A stretch of DNA of 64,000 bases from Desulfobulbus sp. (GCA_031280615.1 JAITGO010000019.1:1-64000), one strand, 5' to 3'; counted from the first letter of the stretch, positions 15,422 to 24,435 are shown. Notes: generated by a model not told the origin, from the sequence alone. Numbers and translations are program-made.

Positions 15422-18400
15422 TTACTTGTGGTGCTGCATATCGTGCTGCAGTTTGGCGAATTCCTCGCGCATATAGCTGCGGAGTTCGGAAAGCTCGAAA
15501 TACAGCTCCTTGGCCGTGTAGGTGTATGCCGGTTCATGTTGCTGCTCTCGCTCGCCGGCGGCCGGTACGACCGGCATGATCTTGCCAGCCTCCTGCATCC
15601 AGGCGGTGAAACGGCCGATGGCCTCGGCCAGGACATCGGCCTGGGGCTCCCCGGCCCTCAGTTGCCCGTACAGGTAATTGACCAGTTTTTCGGTGGCCGC
15701 ATGGTCCTTGGTGGGCAGCCGGACCAGCAAGGTCAGGGTCGAGTCGAGCAGCTGGACCAGCGAGTGCTGCGCCGGCGATAGATCCGCCTGTTTGAAGGTC
15801 GCGATCATGGCGGCCGATTCGGCGAGGTTGTCGCGGGAAGGCGTGCGGACCACCAGGGGCAGGAGCGCGCCAAGTGCGGCCAACTGTATTTCCTTCGACT
15901 CGGGCGCGTCCGTTGCCGGCTGCTGGTCGTCGTCGATACTGGCTTCAAGCGCCATGGTCAGTTCGTCGACTTCAAGAGGCGCGGTGGCCTGTTCTTCCTT
16001 GGCCTCAAACCGAGGCGTTGCCGTTTCCATGGCGGCGGCCATGGGCTGGCTGGCATCGAGATGGGCCAGCACATCCGGAACAGCAATCGATTCATCGTCC
16101 GCCAGATCGAATCCCAGCGATTCTTCCAGGGAACCAGCCAGCAGGGCATCGTCCCCAAGCTCCTCCTCCTCGTCGGCCCCGAAAAAGAGATCGAGTTTCT
16201 CCTCGATTTCATCCATGGGGGTGAAATTCAACGCCGCCATCTCCTCATCCTCGGAGAAACCGCCTTCTTCACCACTATCGGCAAGAGCGGTCTGCAGCTT
16301 GTCCGCCTCGTTGAAGAAGAGGGTATGCTCGATTTCTTCCACTTCCATGGCCGTGACTTCCGCCGGCCTACTTTGCTTTCCGTCGGTAGCGGCAAAGAAG
16401 TTGTCGAGTTTGCCCTGGATTTCCAGGGTGTTGGAATCAGCTTCCGCCTCTAATTCGTTCAAGCTCCGGTCGACTTCATCCTCGTCGTCATCAGCAAGAG
16501 CCGCGACATCGCTGAGGGAGGCGATGACCACATCGCTGTCTTCAGGTTCTGCGATCGTGGCAAGAATTTCCTCCTCCTCTTCATCGCTATCGGTGAAGAG
16601 GCCGTCGAGTTCACTTTCGATTGCCAAAGATCCGAGGCCCGCTTCTTCCTCGATTTTTCCCAAGGCTTGATCGCTTCCACCTTCGTCGGCAAGAGCCGCA
16701 ACATCGCCGAAGGCGGTAACCAGGTCGCTGTCCATCTCAATTTCCGGTGCCGCGGCAAGTACTTCGTCTTGCTCCTGGTCGGTATCGGCAAAGAAACTGT
16801 CGAGTTCGCTTTGCATTTCCAATGAGCCGAAGTCTTCATGCTTCTCGGCTTTGCTTAAGTCCTGATTGCCCTCGTCCTCATCGGCAAGTGCTGCCAGATC
16901 GCTGAGAGCGGCAATGGCCAGGTCATTGTCCGTTTCGAATTCTGGCACCGGAGCAAGTGTTTCGTCCTGCTGCTCGTCGGCATCGGCAAAAAAGCTGTCG
17001 AGTTTGCTTTGGATGTCCAGGGACCCGAAATCCGTTTCCTCGATTCCGCCTCCGGGAACTCGGTCGGGCTCGTCGGTATCGGCGGGAATCTCGGCGTCGC
17101 TGAGGGCAGCGACCACAAAATCGCGCTCCGGCTCCTCGTCTTCCGTCAGGGCGGCAAGTGGCCCTTCCTCATCTTCAACAGCCAAGGTCAATTCTTCGGA
17201 ATCAAGCGCTGAGAGCGTGACCGCCGGTTCTTCCTCATTGCCAGCTTCGGCAAAAAGAAAATCAAGCTGGTCGGCCAAGTCGTTTTGAGTGGGCAGATCG
17301 AGGGGTTCGGCACCGGCATCGAAGCCTGCCGTTTCATCGGCATCGGACAGGGCCGGTGTCAAACCACGTTTGCTGCTGAGGTGCGATTCGATAAAATCGT
17401 CCGCCAATTCATCGTCAACTGGGTGGATGGCATCGGGTGGAAGCACTTCGTCGGGGTATTGTACCTCGGCGGACTCCATGGCAGGTATTGCCTCCGGAAC
17501 AAACAGCGTGTCGAGTTCGACGACCAGGTCCTCGGTCGAGGCGGCATCAAGCTCCAGCGACGGGGCAGCTGGCGCAAGGACAGGCTCCGGTTCCGGAACA
17601 ACGGGTGGTGTTGCAGCCGGAGCGGGCGTTGCTCCCGTTGAAATGGCGGGGTCCAGCTCTTCGAAGACCTGGTCGACCTTCTGAGCGTCGACTTCGCCAC
17701 CTGTTGGCGAGGCAATCAGTATCTTGAGATTGTTCAGGCGGTTGATCCTGTCAACGAGGATCTCCTGCATTTTTTCCTGGCTCAATTGCTCGTCGCCGGT
17801 TTTCACAAACTCATCCAGCGCATCGTTGAACGAATGGAGAAGAATGAACGATTCGGGATGGGAGTCGGCCCGCTCGTCGGCAATGTAATCCCCCAGCGCC
17901 TGCAACCCCTGAATGAGGACGAGTGCCGGCTTGTTGTCTGCTACCTGGGACCGGAAGGCATCGATTCGCTCGTTGAACTGCCGCAGGCTTTCGTTGGTCA
18001 CTTCCCAGTCGAGGCTGAGAATAGCGGCCTTCAATTGCTTGCAGGTCTCATGGGCCGTCATGGCCCCCGCAAGGTTGGCAGCGGTGTTGCTTGTCACGCT
18101 GAGATGAGCGGAAACATCGGACGTTTCCGCCTCTGCTGCTTCACTTTGATTGATTTGGTATTGTAAAATTTTGAATTTCCGAACATCGCCCTTCAGAAGT
18201 TGGGTGATCTCTTCCCCGGTTATTTGGGTCGACGAAATGATTTTTTCAAAATTATAGAAAAAGGTGAGGAGCAGTTTAATGGAGTTGGGGTGGGCATAGG
18301 CGCCTTTCGTGCGAATGTAACTTCCAATCTTACTCAATCCCTGCAGATAAACTTCAGCGACTTTATCTCCCTGCCACATGGCTTTGAGATTGCCCAGTTC

Positions 18401-18604
18401 GTCTTCCAGTTCTTGGAGGATCTCATCATTTATTTCCCAGTCAAGCGAGAGGATGATTGATTTGAGCCTCGTCAATGGGGAAGATTCTTCGCTGGTGAAT
18501 TCAAAAAGATCGACATCCCCGGTATCAAAGGACTCGTTGGCGAAAAGGGTCAAATCTTCAAAATCACCCATTGAAGAAATGTGGTCAGGCTGCGATTTTT
18601 TCAT
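15422..18604 (-). CDS. Large acidic repeat protein downstream of MglA
   Basis: 1060 residues, no signal peptide or membrane segment, very acidic. Two related helical domains lie at the N-terminus, about residues 42-125 and 184-270; both contain ILSLDWE, a central (L/Y)xQGLxxxGxYI and a later stretch around HP(N/E)S. Residues ~330-800 are Glu/Asp/Ala-rich and low complexity, with a ~67-residue repeat. Residues ~905-1060 form a helical domain ending in a coiled-coil-like stretch (YFELSELRSYMREEFAKLQ). I do not recognise a named family; FimV-like acidic proteins are a loose comparison. It lies 37 bp after mglA on the same strand, so a link to MglA-controlled polarity is a reasonable inference. 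Confidence 0.8.
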   Translation of the reverse strand: MKKSQPDHISSMGDFEDLTLFANESFDTGDVDLFEFTSEESSPLTRLKSIILSLDWEINDEILQELEDELGNLKAMWQGDKVAEVYLQGLSKIGSYIRTKGAYAHPNSIKLLLTFFYNFEKIISSTQITGEEITQLLKGDVRKFKILQYQINQSEAAEAETSDVSAHLSVTSNTAANLAGAMTAHETCKQLKAAILSLDWEVTNESLRQFNERIDAFRSQVADNKPALVLIQGLQALGDYIADERADSHPESFILLHSFNDALDEFVKTGDEQLSQEKMQEILVDRINRLNNLKILIASPTGGEVDAQKVDQVFEELDPAISTGATPAPAATPPVVPEPEPVLAPAAPSLELDAASTEDLVVELDTLFVPEAIPAMESAEVQYPDEVLPPDAIHPVDDELADDFIESHLSSKRGLTPALSDADETAGFDAGAEPLDLPTQNDLADQLDFLFAEAGNEEEPAVTLSALDSEELTLAVEDEEGPLAALTEDEEPERDFVVAALSDAEIPADTDEPDRVPGGGIEETDFGSLDIQSKLDSFFADADEQQDETLAPVPEFETDNDLAIAALSDLAALADEDEGNQDLSKAEKHEDFGSLEMQSELDSFFADTDQEQDEVLAAAPEIEMDSDLVTAFGDVAALADEGGSDQALGKIEEEAGLGSLAIESELDGLFTDSDEEEEEILATIAEPEDSDVVIASLSDVAALADDDEDEVDRSLNELEAEADSNTLEIQGKLDNFFAATDGKQSRPAEVTAMEVEEIEHTLFFNEADKLQTALADSGEEGGFSEDEEMAALNFTPMDEIEEKLDLFFGADEEEELGDDALLAGSLEESLGFDLADDESIAVPDVLAHLDASQPMAAAMETATPRFEAKEEQATAPLEVDELTMALEASIDDDQQPATDAPESKEIQLAALGALLPLVVRTPSRDNLAESAAMIATFKQADLSPAQHSLVQLLDSTLTLLVRLPTKDHAATEKLVNYLYGQLRAGEPQADVLAEAIGRFTAWMQEAGKIMPVVPAAGEREQQHEPAYTYTAKELYFELSELRSYMREEFAKLQHDMQHHK
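16400..17045 (-). repeat. Four ~67-residue acidic repeats
   Basis: The coding repeat unit appears four times, each starting near xGSLxIQSxLDSFFADxDE (about residues 521, 589, 655 and 721) and followed by an ALSDxAALADEDE stretch. DNA copies begin near 17040, 16836, 16640 and 16440 and read right to left. The LDxFF core is also echoed elsewhere in the acidic region (EKLDLFFG, DQLDFLF), suggesting spread of a short linear motif. Confidence 0.7.
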
Positions 18605-18641
18605 AGACAGACTCTGCTGTTAGGCTTCCACGACCTTTCCA

Positions 18642-19247
18642 TCACATGAGCTTCTTCTGGATGGATATAACAGTGGACGAAATAATCTTCTTTAATGTCT
18701 CAGGGACATTATATCCCGTGAGTGCGCTTGCTTCGAAGGCGGGAACCTTGAGTTTACTGTTGAGATCTTTTTCGAGAACAGAGGTTGGGAGAATGGGAAT
18801 TCCCTGGTTCCTTAAATCAACTTTATTATATTGGAGTACAAGTGGAATTTTAAATATAGATTCTTTGTAGCTCGTCAAATTTTCATGCAGCTGATTGAGC
18901 GATCTGATATTCTTTTCCCGCATTTGTTCCTGGGCATCGGCCACAAAGACTATGCCATCTACCCCTTTGAGCACCAGTTTTCTGGTTGCATTGTATTTGA
19001 CTTGGCCAGGGACGGTGTATAACTGGATTTTCAGATCATAGCCTTTGATCTGCCCCATGTTGAACGGTAGAAAGTCGAAAAACAGAGTACGATCCCCATG
19101 TGTCTTCAAACTGACCATTTCGGATTGAATCTGTTTGGAGAATTTTCTGTTGATATATTCCAGATTGGTTGTCTTGCCTCCGCGGCCGGGGCCGTAATAG
19201 ACAATCTTCACCTGAACAATTTTTTCTCTGAGATTGATAAAACTCAC
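18642..19247 (-). CDS. mglA: MglA-type small GTPase
   Basis: 201 residues from the GTG at 19247. GGGAG lies 7 bp upstream and the start MSFINLREKIVQVKIVYYG matches Myxococcus MglA. P-loop GPGRGGKTTNL (residues 19-29), LYTVPGQVKYN (switch 2, with Thr where Ras-like proteins have Asp, as in MglA) and QYNKVDL (base recognition). MglA-GTP marks the leading pole and recruits motility or cell-polarity effectors. The partner MglB gene lies 76 bp upstream and the large acidic protein follows. A TTG five codons upstream (19262) is less likely as start. Confidence 0.93.
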   Translation of the reverse strand: MSFINLREKIVQVKIVYYGPGRGGKTTNLEYINRKFSKQIQSEMVSLKTHGDRTLFFDFLPFNMGQIKGYDLKIQLYTVPGQVKYNATRKLVLKGVDGIVFVADAQEQMREKNIRSLNQLHENLTSYKESIFKIPLVLQYNKVDLRNQGIPILPTSVLEKDLNSKLKVPAFEASALTGYNVPETLKKIISSTVISIQKKLM

Positions 19248-19323
19248 AATTCTCTCCCGCAAAACCTGAAACTGTTCACGAATTTTCCAAACGAATGCTT
19301 GTCAGACATCGAATGGAAGGTAA

Positions 19324-19722
19324 CTAGCTGCGAGCCCAAATTTTTTTAATGCGATCGATGGTTTCCACCACATTGAGTCGGAGAAAACCCAGAGAAATGC
19401 TCTTGCCGAACATGGTGATCAGCAGGAGTTCGTCGTCAATTTTGGAAAAATGGATGTTGCATTCCGAGCCTTTATGGAACAGCAGAGAAAACTCCTGCTC
19501 GCCGACGAGTTTGGCCATGGCATCCACCGTGGCGAAATTGCCTGCCGCCAGGGCCGCAAAGGAATAGACATCGTATTTCGATGTACCATTGTCCTTGGCG
19601 GTGATGATATTGCCGGCCATGTCGATGATGATTACGCAGTCGACCCCGATTTTGATGAGCTTCTCAGTCAGGATTTCGTCAATTTTTTCTAGCTGTTCCT
19701 GGCTAACAACTCCATAGTTCAT
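19324..19722 (-). CDS. mglB: Roadblock/LC7 protein, MglB-like GAP
   Basis: 132 residues, a single roadblock/LC7 domain: VDCVIIIDMAGNIITAKDN, FAALAAGNFATVDAMAKLVG, then FSLLFHKGSECNIHFSKI and LLLITMFGKSISLGFLRL. In Myxococcus the MglB dimer stimulates GTP hydrolysis by MglA and keeps it away from the lagging pole. Being next to mglA on the same strand supports that pairing here. A likely sigma-70 promoter lies about 165 bp upstream. Confidence 0.88.
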   Translation of the reverse strand: MNYGVVSQEQLEKIDEILTEKLIKIGVDCVIIIDMAGNIITAKDNGTSKYDVYSFAALAAGNFATVDAMAKLVGEQEFSLLFHKGSECNIHFSKIDDELLLITMFGKSISLGFLRLNVVETIDRIKKIWARS

Positions 19723-19889
19723 ATGCTACCTCGTAGACGTTCGGATAAAATGTTCAGGGGAGATGTCATCGTCGAATTGATACAGGGAAAATAACTTTTC
19801 CGCAGAAAGCAGAACCCTTGAAAGCGTTCGCGGCGAAAAAAAGCGAATTTTTTCAATGGGATCTTTATGGTTTCTGTTCAACTGACAAA

Positions 19890-19918
19890 AGTATACGCTA
19901 GAAAGCTGCTTATATGAA
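19890..19918 (-). promoter_or_regulatory. Putative sigma-70 promoter of mglB-mglA
   Basis: On the minus strand TTCATA (19918-19913), 17 bp, then TATACT (19895-19890). The -10 differs from consensus at one position and the -35 matches four of six. Transcription would start near 19884 and give a leader of about 160 nt before mglB. It lies in the 263-bp gap between the FlhB-C paralogue and mglB, which holds no gene. Confidence 0.45.
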
Positions 19919-19985
19919 GGGTTTTTTCTCGGCCGTTTTTTTTTTCAATCCGTTTTGATACCAATGGGTTGTCTTGCCGCAACCC

Positions 19986-20288
19986 TTATTGGGGTCGTTC
20001 GGTTCCCTTGGAACTTTTGTATCGGTTGTTCACCGCGTAAACGAATGCCAGAACCTCGGCAATGGTTTGATACAGCTCGGCTGGAATCTCTGCGCCGACC
20101 GGGATTTTTGCCAACAACTCAACCAGATCAGGGTCTTCTTTAATGTGAACTCCTGCTGCTGCCGCAGCAGCGATGATCTTTTCGGCAATCAGGTTGGCCC
20201 CGCTGGCCACCACCGTCGGAGCCGTGCCTCTTTTGGGGTCATACAGCAAGGCGACTGCCCGTTTTCTTTTTCCCTGTTCTTCCGCCAT
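19986..20288 (-). CDS. FlhB C-terminal-domain paralogue (FlhB2/YlqH-like)
   Basis: 100 residues equivalent to the cytoplasmic part of FlhB downstream of the NPTH cleavage site: KRKRAVALLYDPKRGTAPTVVASG, LIAEKIIAAAAAAGVHI, DLVELLAKIPVGAEIP and YQTIAEVLAFVY. It lacks the four membrane helices and the NPTH motif that the full FlhB (43202-44269) has. Such standalone domains occur with a FliK-like gene in several phyla (ylqG-ylqH in Bacillus) and may modulate export-substrate switching. The FliK-like gene ends 22 bp upstream. Confidence 0.85.
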   Translation of the reverse strand: MAEEQGKRKRAVALLYDPKRGTAPTVVASGANLIAEKIIAAAAAAGVHIKEDPDLVELLAKIPVGAEIPAELYQTIAEVLAFVYAVNNRYKSSKGTERPQ

Positions 20289-20310
20289 GTTTTTTCCGGT
20301 TGTGTCTGTT

Positions 20311-21822
20311 TCAGGCCCTGGTGTCGATCATACCCACTCCTTGGGGCACGATTTTTTCCAACAACGACTTGATAGGCTCCTGGGCACCGATCAGAAATTG
20401 GACCGATTCCAGCTTGCCGCTGGTGAGCCATTGTTCCAGTTCCTGGCGAAATTCGGCTATGAATTTAGCCTTTTCCGCATTCTCCGCCAAAAATCGGATA
20501 GCGACCCGATCTTCCTGTCGGCGAATGTCGATCTGGAGATTGCCCAGTCCTTCGAGCCGTAAATGCAGGGCTACCGAGGGCTTGTCCCAGCCGGCGCGTT
20601 TGTTTGCCGCCTCTGCCTCGCTGTCGTTGCTGTCGCTTTCCAGCAGTGCATACCCTTGCTGCAGGAATGGAAAAGGGAGGGGAATAAAGATGAGCGACTC
20701 GTTTGCCAGCCGATGCTGGACAAGTTGATAAAGTTCGATGAGTTGTCCCAGCTGGTCTGCGGCGATGCCGCCTCGGCCGGCTGCTACACCGGCCTGTTGT
20801 GCCAGCTCGAGCAGGGCGAACTTCAGGGTATGGGTTGCCGCCTCCGGCTTGTCGCCTGCCAGCAACTGCTCCATGTTCAGCCCCAGCCGGCTGTACCGTT
20901 CACCCAAATGCTCTGCCGCACCTTGGGCAAGAAAGGGCAGGGCATGATCGCTTGTGGTCTGGACCATAAAAGACAGCAGCTGCTGCAAGGGATGTTCTGC
21001 CGGCAGGGAAGCATAGGCGCGGTTCAGTGAAAGCAGTTGCGTCAGCAACGCTGACTCCGAGGATTTGAGCCCTGCCAGGTTGACGAGGAACTCCAAGGCG
21101 GCTCCGGTTTCTTTTGACACCGCTGGCAGAGGTCCGGCCGCAGTGGGCTGACCAGGTATGGACGATTGTTGGCTCGTCAATTGTTGGGAGAAAAGATCGG
21201 CAAGCCGGTTGGCCGTTGCTGTGGTTTTCGGATCGAGCGAGCCTGAACGGCCGGCGTCTTGGAGCAGGGTGAAAATTTCCTGTAAGTTGTCCCGGAGGCT
21301 CGGTTCAGGGGCTGCCAGGGTTTTTTGGACGAGCAGGTCGGAGAGTTGATTGATCAGCGCGGGAACGGGAAGGGGCGCGGGTGATGAAGCGCTGCCCGCG
21401 CTCTGTCGTCCGGCAAAAAGAAGCAGTGTTTCCTGCGTTGCGGGCTTGAGCAGGGCCATCAGGGGAGGATCGTCGGCAACCGTTGCCAATTGCGGCAGTA
21501 AAAGCGGTTCCTTTCCCAGCAAGGGCAGGACATTGCCCAACCAGCGGTTGGCCGGTTCGGGGCTGACGACCTGCAATTCCATGCGCGGCACCAAGGCAAC
21601 GATCTGCAGGTTGAGTTTCTGTCCGATTTGCAGCGGGCTCGGCGATTCGGCCGTCACTTGCTGGCCGTTGAGGTCGAGCGTGAACAGATGGGCATCGCCC
21701 TTGGCCGTGACCGTGCCTTGAAGGAACTGCCCTTGGGTGAAGGGCAGACGCTGCTGTTGTTCCCCGGTAAGCCGCGCGGATAGAAGAGATTTAACTTCGG
21801 TGATCAGAGTGATGGGTTCCAT
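20311..21822 (-). CDS. Second FliK-like hook-length control protein
   Basis: 503 residues. The N-terminal ~90 residues carry an OB-like stretch (TQGQFLQGTVTAKGDAHLFTLDLNG) unlike classical FliK. The middle is Gln/Leu/Pro-rich. The last ~90 residues match the Flg_hook (FliK C) domain: LHLRLEGLGNLQIDIRRQED, VAIRFLAENAEKAKFIAEF, RQELEQWLTSGKLES and VQFLIGAQEP. The main fliK is at 51268-52956, so this is a paralogue. It lies with the FlhB-C paralogue, the expected interaction partner of a FliK C-domain. Confidence 0.85.
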   Translation of the reverse strand: MEPITLITEVKSLLSARLTGEQQQRLPFTQGQFLQGTVTAKGDAHLFTLDLNGQQVTAESPSPLQIGQKLNLQIVALVPRMELQVVSPEPANRWLGNVLPLLGKEPLLLPQLATVADDPPLMALLKPATQETLLLFAGRQSAGSASSPAPLPVPALINQLSDLLVQKTLAAPEPSLRDNLQEIFTLLQDAGRSGSLDPKTTATANRLADLFSQQLTSQQSSIPGQPTAAGPLPAVSKETGAALEFLVNLAGLKSSESALLTQLLSLNRAYASLPAEHPLQQLLSFMVQTTSDHALPFLAQGAAEHLGERYSRLGLNMEQLLAGDKPEAATHTLKFALLELAQQAGVAAGRGGIAADQLGQLIELYQLVQHRLANESLIFIPLPFPFLQQGYALLESDSNDSEAEAANKRAGWDKPSVALHLRLEGLGNLQIDIRRQEDRVAIRFLAENAEKAKFIAEFRQELEQWLTSGKLESVQFLIGAQEPIKSLLEKIVPQGVGMIDTRA

Positions 21823-21978
21823 CAGGATTCCCCCTCTGCTGGCTTATCCGCAACTGCGGTCAACAGGGCATCCTAGGACAAAAAGGCGATGTGTTGTTGC
21901 GCAATGATGTTGTAAGGGAAAGCAGTGTACGCAAGCAAGACCTGTACGTCCGCCGTCTGCTATCGTCTGCGGCAGGCA

Positions 21979-22656
21979 TCAGGCGGCAGTGTGCACATTT
22001 TCCCTGAGTTGGCGCCGTTGTTCCTGCATGCAGCAGGCCATGATCATGTCTCTGGCCTTTGACGTGATGTTTTCAAAATGAAAGGCAACCTGAAACCGAT
22101 TCTTGCGAATTCGGTATGATCGGACCACGTTGGCCAGACAGACGATGGGCATGCTTTCTTCCGGCACTGTAATGACCAGTTGGATACGATGGGAGCTGGG
22201 CGGTTTTTCGGAAAAAATGGCCAGGACGCCACTGCCGCTCAAGTCGAGCGTGGTACCGGTCATTTTCCAGGTGTCGATCTTGGTCTCTTTGGGGCCGGCT
22301 ATATAGGAGGCTTCTATTGCGGTGGCGATCGCCACCCGAAAATAATCGCGCAGGGCTTCCGGCGCGACAGGTTCCCTGGCCGTGAAACTCAGGCGGCGGT
22401 CCCTGACAACGCTGTCGAGCCGGGCAATCAGGTTGACGGTCAGACCGTTGTGGTCCACCGCCAAGTTGCAGTCGGCACCGATTTTCAGGTCGGCCGCATC
22501 CCAGGAGCGGGGAGGAAAAACGAGCTCTAGGCAAGGTAATTCTTTTTTGACGAACAAGGCATTGCAGCGAATAGTTTCATCGTGAATCCCGGGAAGATCG
22601 ACAATGGTAGGGGCATTGTCAGCCAATTTTTCTAGAATATCGTGAATTCCTGACAC
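21979..22656 (-). CDS. PilZ-domain protein (first of a tandem pair)
   Basis: 225 residues. The N-terminal ~100 residues resemble a YcgR-N/PilZN-type domain. The C-terminal PilZ domain has the c-di-GMP signatures RDYFRV (RxxxR) and DLSGSG (DxSxxG), with GVLAIFS and FQVAFHFENI after. Such proteins bind c-di-GMP and can brake flagella or alter surface behaviour. Similar in layout to its upstream neighbour (46 bp between the genes), so probably a duplication. Confidence 0.88.
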   Translation of the reverse strand: MSGIHDILEKLADNAPTIVDLPGIHDETIRCNALFVKKELPCLELVFPPRSWDAADLKIGADCNLAVDHNGLTVNLIARLDSVVRDRRLSFTAREPVAPEALRDYFRVAIATAIEASYIAGPKETKIDTWKMTGTTLDLSGSGVLAIFSEKPPSSHRIQLVITVPEESMPIVCLANVVRSYRIRKNRFQVAFHFENITSKARDMIMACCMQEQRRQLRENVHTAA

Positions 22657-22702
22657 GTTATGACCATATTGTCTCGTTAGGGAAGGCGCCGAGCCGCATT
22701 AT

Positions 22703-23401
22703 TCATGCGCTGCTGACACTTTCCAGCCGGACTCGCATACGCAGGTACCTGCGCTGCAACTCAAAACAGCAAGCCATGATTTTATCTTGGCTCTCTGAGT
22801 CGATCTCATCAAAATGCAAGGCAATGTGGTAAAAATGGTCCTCGATTTTCCGACAGCGAACCACATGTCCCAACGCCACGATCACCTCCATGTCCCTGGT
22901 GGGAAGCGTCAGTTCGATTTTCGCCCTGACCCCTTGTTCCAGCGGTTCACTGAAACTGCAGAGCAGCCCGCTGCCGCTTAAGTCGATTGTATCGCCAAGC
23001 AGCTTCCAATTTGGAGATTCCTGGGGAACTTCTTCCTGCAAAATGGCCGAAGCCGCAACCTTGGTGGACGCATCGACACGGAAATAGTTTCGGGCGTGCG
23101 TGTGGGTTACTGTCTCCCGGGCAACGAGTTCTAAGGCGGACTCCTCCTTGATTGCTTGAATCGAGGCGGCGACGATGATGGTTTGGTTGATGAAATCGAA
23201 CATCACCATGCACGACCTGGTGGTATCCACCTGATCGAACGCAAGGGTGCCGTCGGGAAAGGTGAGGGTGAAAACAGGGGGATCCACCTTCCCGTAATAG
23301 CAGTGCAGCCGTTCCTTCTCTTTCAAATTGAGAAGCGGAACCGTCGTGCGCACTGCCATGCCATCTTTGACGGAATTGAAAAAATTTACCAATAATGACA
23401 A
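22703..23401 (-). CDS. PilZ-domain protein (second of a tandem pair)
   Basis: 232 residues with the same layout as its neighbour: an N-terminal PilZN/YcgR-like region (LHCYYGKVDPPVFTLTFPDGT) and a C-terminal PilZ domain with RNYFRVD (RxxxR) and DLSGSGLL (DxSxxG), ending FYHIALHFDEIDSESQDKIMACC. The two proteins share the C-terminal DxIMACCxxxQRR segment, supporting duplication. c-di-GMP binding is expected from the intact motifs. The 165 bp upstream hold no gene. Confidence 0.88.
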   Translation of the reverse strand: MSLLVNFFNSVKDGMAVRTTVPLLNLKEKERLHCYYGKVDPPVFTLTFPDGTLAFDQVDTTRSCMVMFDFINQTIIVAASIQAIKEESALELVARETVTHTHARNYFRVDASTKVAASAILQEEVPQESPNWKLLGDTIDLSGSGLLCSFSEPLEQGVRAKIELTLPTRDMEVIVALGHVVRCRKIEDHFYHIALHFDEIDSESQDKIMACCFELQRRYLRMRVRLESVSSA

Positions 23402-23566
23402 AGTGTTACACCCCTCAAGAGGCCTGACGGCAATGTTTTACCTACAATGACATAGCCTGGTGAAAAAAGGAAGAATTTTTTGAAAACAGAGGGGAAAAGA
23501 ATGGAGGCGGTACCACGGCGAGGGGAAAGGAAGCCGGGTATCGATTTGCAAAAAAGAATGAAGGCG

Positions 23567-23974
23567 TCAGCCGGATGAGGAAAAACGTTTTCCTGTTTGC
23601 ACCGTTTCGGGTTTGTACCCTTGTAACATGGTGGCACCGGTCTGCAGTTTTCGCAATTCATCTCGCAACAGGGCCATGTGGCCTCGCATCTGCGTGCGCA
23701 GCCGCTGGTTCAGCTCGTACACCTCGCCCAGCAAGGCGGTGAGTTCGGCGGCGGCCAGTTCGCGGCTGCCGGATGATGGGTTACGCCGCAGCAGGTCAAG
23801 CGTTGCCCCGTCGTTTGCCCTGGCCGCGTCCTGCAGGCGGGCCAGTTCCTCGGTAAAGGCAGCGTATTCCGCAGCGCGGCTGCCTTCCTGCATGGCCTGC
23901 TCAATACGGAGCATCAGGTCCCGGATCAGCCGGTATTGGGCAACAGCGTTCTGAAGCGGGGTATATGTGTCCAT
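23567..23974 (-). CDS. fliT: FliT-like flagellar chaperone
   Basis: 135 residues from the ATG at 23974, which overlaps the fliS stop (TGATG). Entirely helical and charged, with heptad-like stretches (LIRDLMLRIEQAM, LTALLGEVYELNQRLRTQM, LLRDELRKLQTG). Position directly after fliS and fliD, where FliT normally lies, plus size and helical make-up support a FliD-export chaperone. Sequence similarity of FliT proteins is low, so assignment rests partly on context. FlgN-like is the alternative, but flgN is elsewhere. Confidence 0.65.
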   Translation of the reverse strand: MDTYTPLQNAVAQYRLIRDLMLRIEQAMQEGSRAAEYAAFTEELARLQDAARANDGATLDLLRRNPSSGSRELAAAELTALLGEVYELNQRLRTQMRGHMALLRDELRKLQTGATMLQGYKPETVQTGKRFSSSG

Positions 23975-24435
23975 CACATGGCGGCGGCGAATGACTGGGG
24001 CATGGCGGCGGCTTCAATCGGCGGCCTGCCGGCAGCGATATGCGCTTCCCGTTTGTTGAGCGCAATGGCCTTGGCCCAGGTCATGCGCAGGTCGGTCAGC
24101 AACTGCCTGCATTCCTGCAGCGGTTCGGGGGTATTTTTCATATTGGCTTCCATCATCCGGCGCAGCATGTACCCGTAGAGGGATTGGAGGTTTTCAGCCA
24201 GTTCGGGGTTGTGCGAAGGGTCAAGCGTGGCGGAAAATTCAGTCACAATGGCCGAGGCCCGGTTGATGAACATGGCACGCTGTTCCGGGTTGTGCTGTTC
24301 AACGGCCTGGATGGCCTGGGCAAGAAAGCGGATTGCGCCATCGTACAGCATCAGCATCAATTGTTCGGGAGATGCGGAACGAATGCTATTGGCCAGATAC
24401 TGGTTGGCCTGGCCGTTTTGGGTGTAAGCGTTCAT
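23974..24435 (-). CDS. fliS: Flagellin export chaperone FliS
   Basis: 153 residues: YLANSIRSASPEQLMLMLYDGAIRFL is the FliS signature, followed by AMFINRASAIVTEFSATLD and YGYMLRRMMEANM. It binds the C-terminus of flagellin in the cytoplasm to prevent early polymerisation and also affects FliW-CsrA signalling in other bacteria. The extra C-terminal ~25 residues (KREAHIAAGRPPIEAAAMPQ) are beyond the usual length. It lies 25 bp after fliD. Confidence 0.93.
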   Translation of the reverse strand: MNAYTQNGQANQYLANSIRSASPEQLMLMLYDGAIRFLAQAIQAVEQHNPEQRAMFINRASAIVTEFSATLDPSHNPELAENLQSLYGYMLRRMMEANMKNTPEPLQECRQLLTDLRMTWAKAIALNKREAHIAAGRPPIEAAAMPQSFAAAM

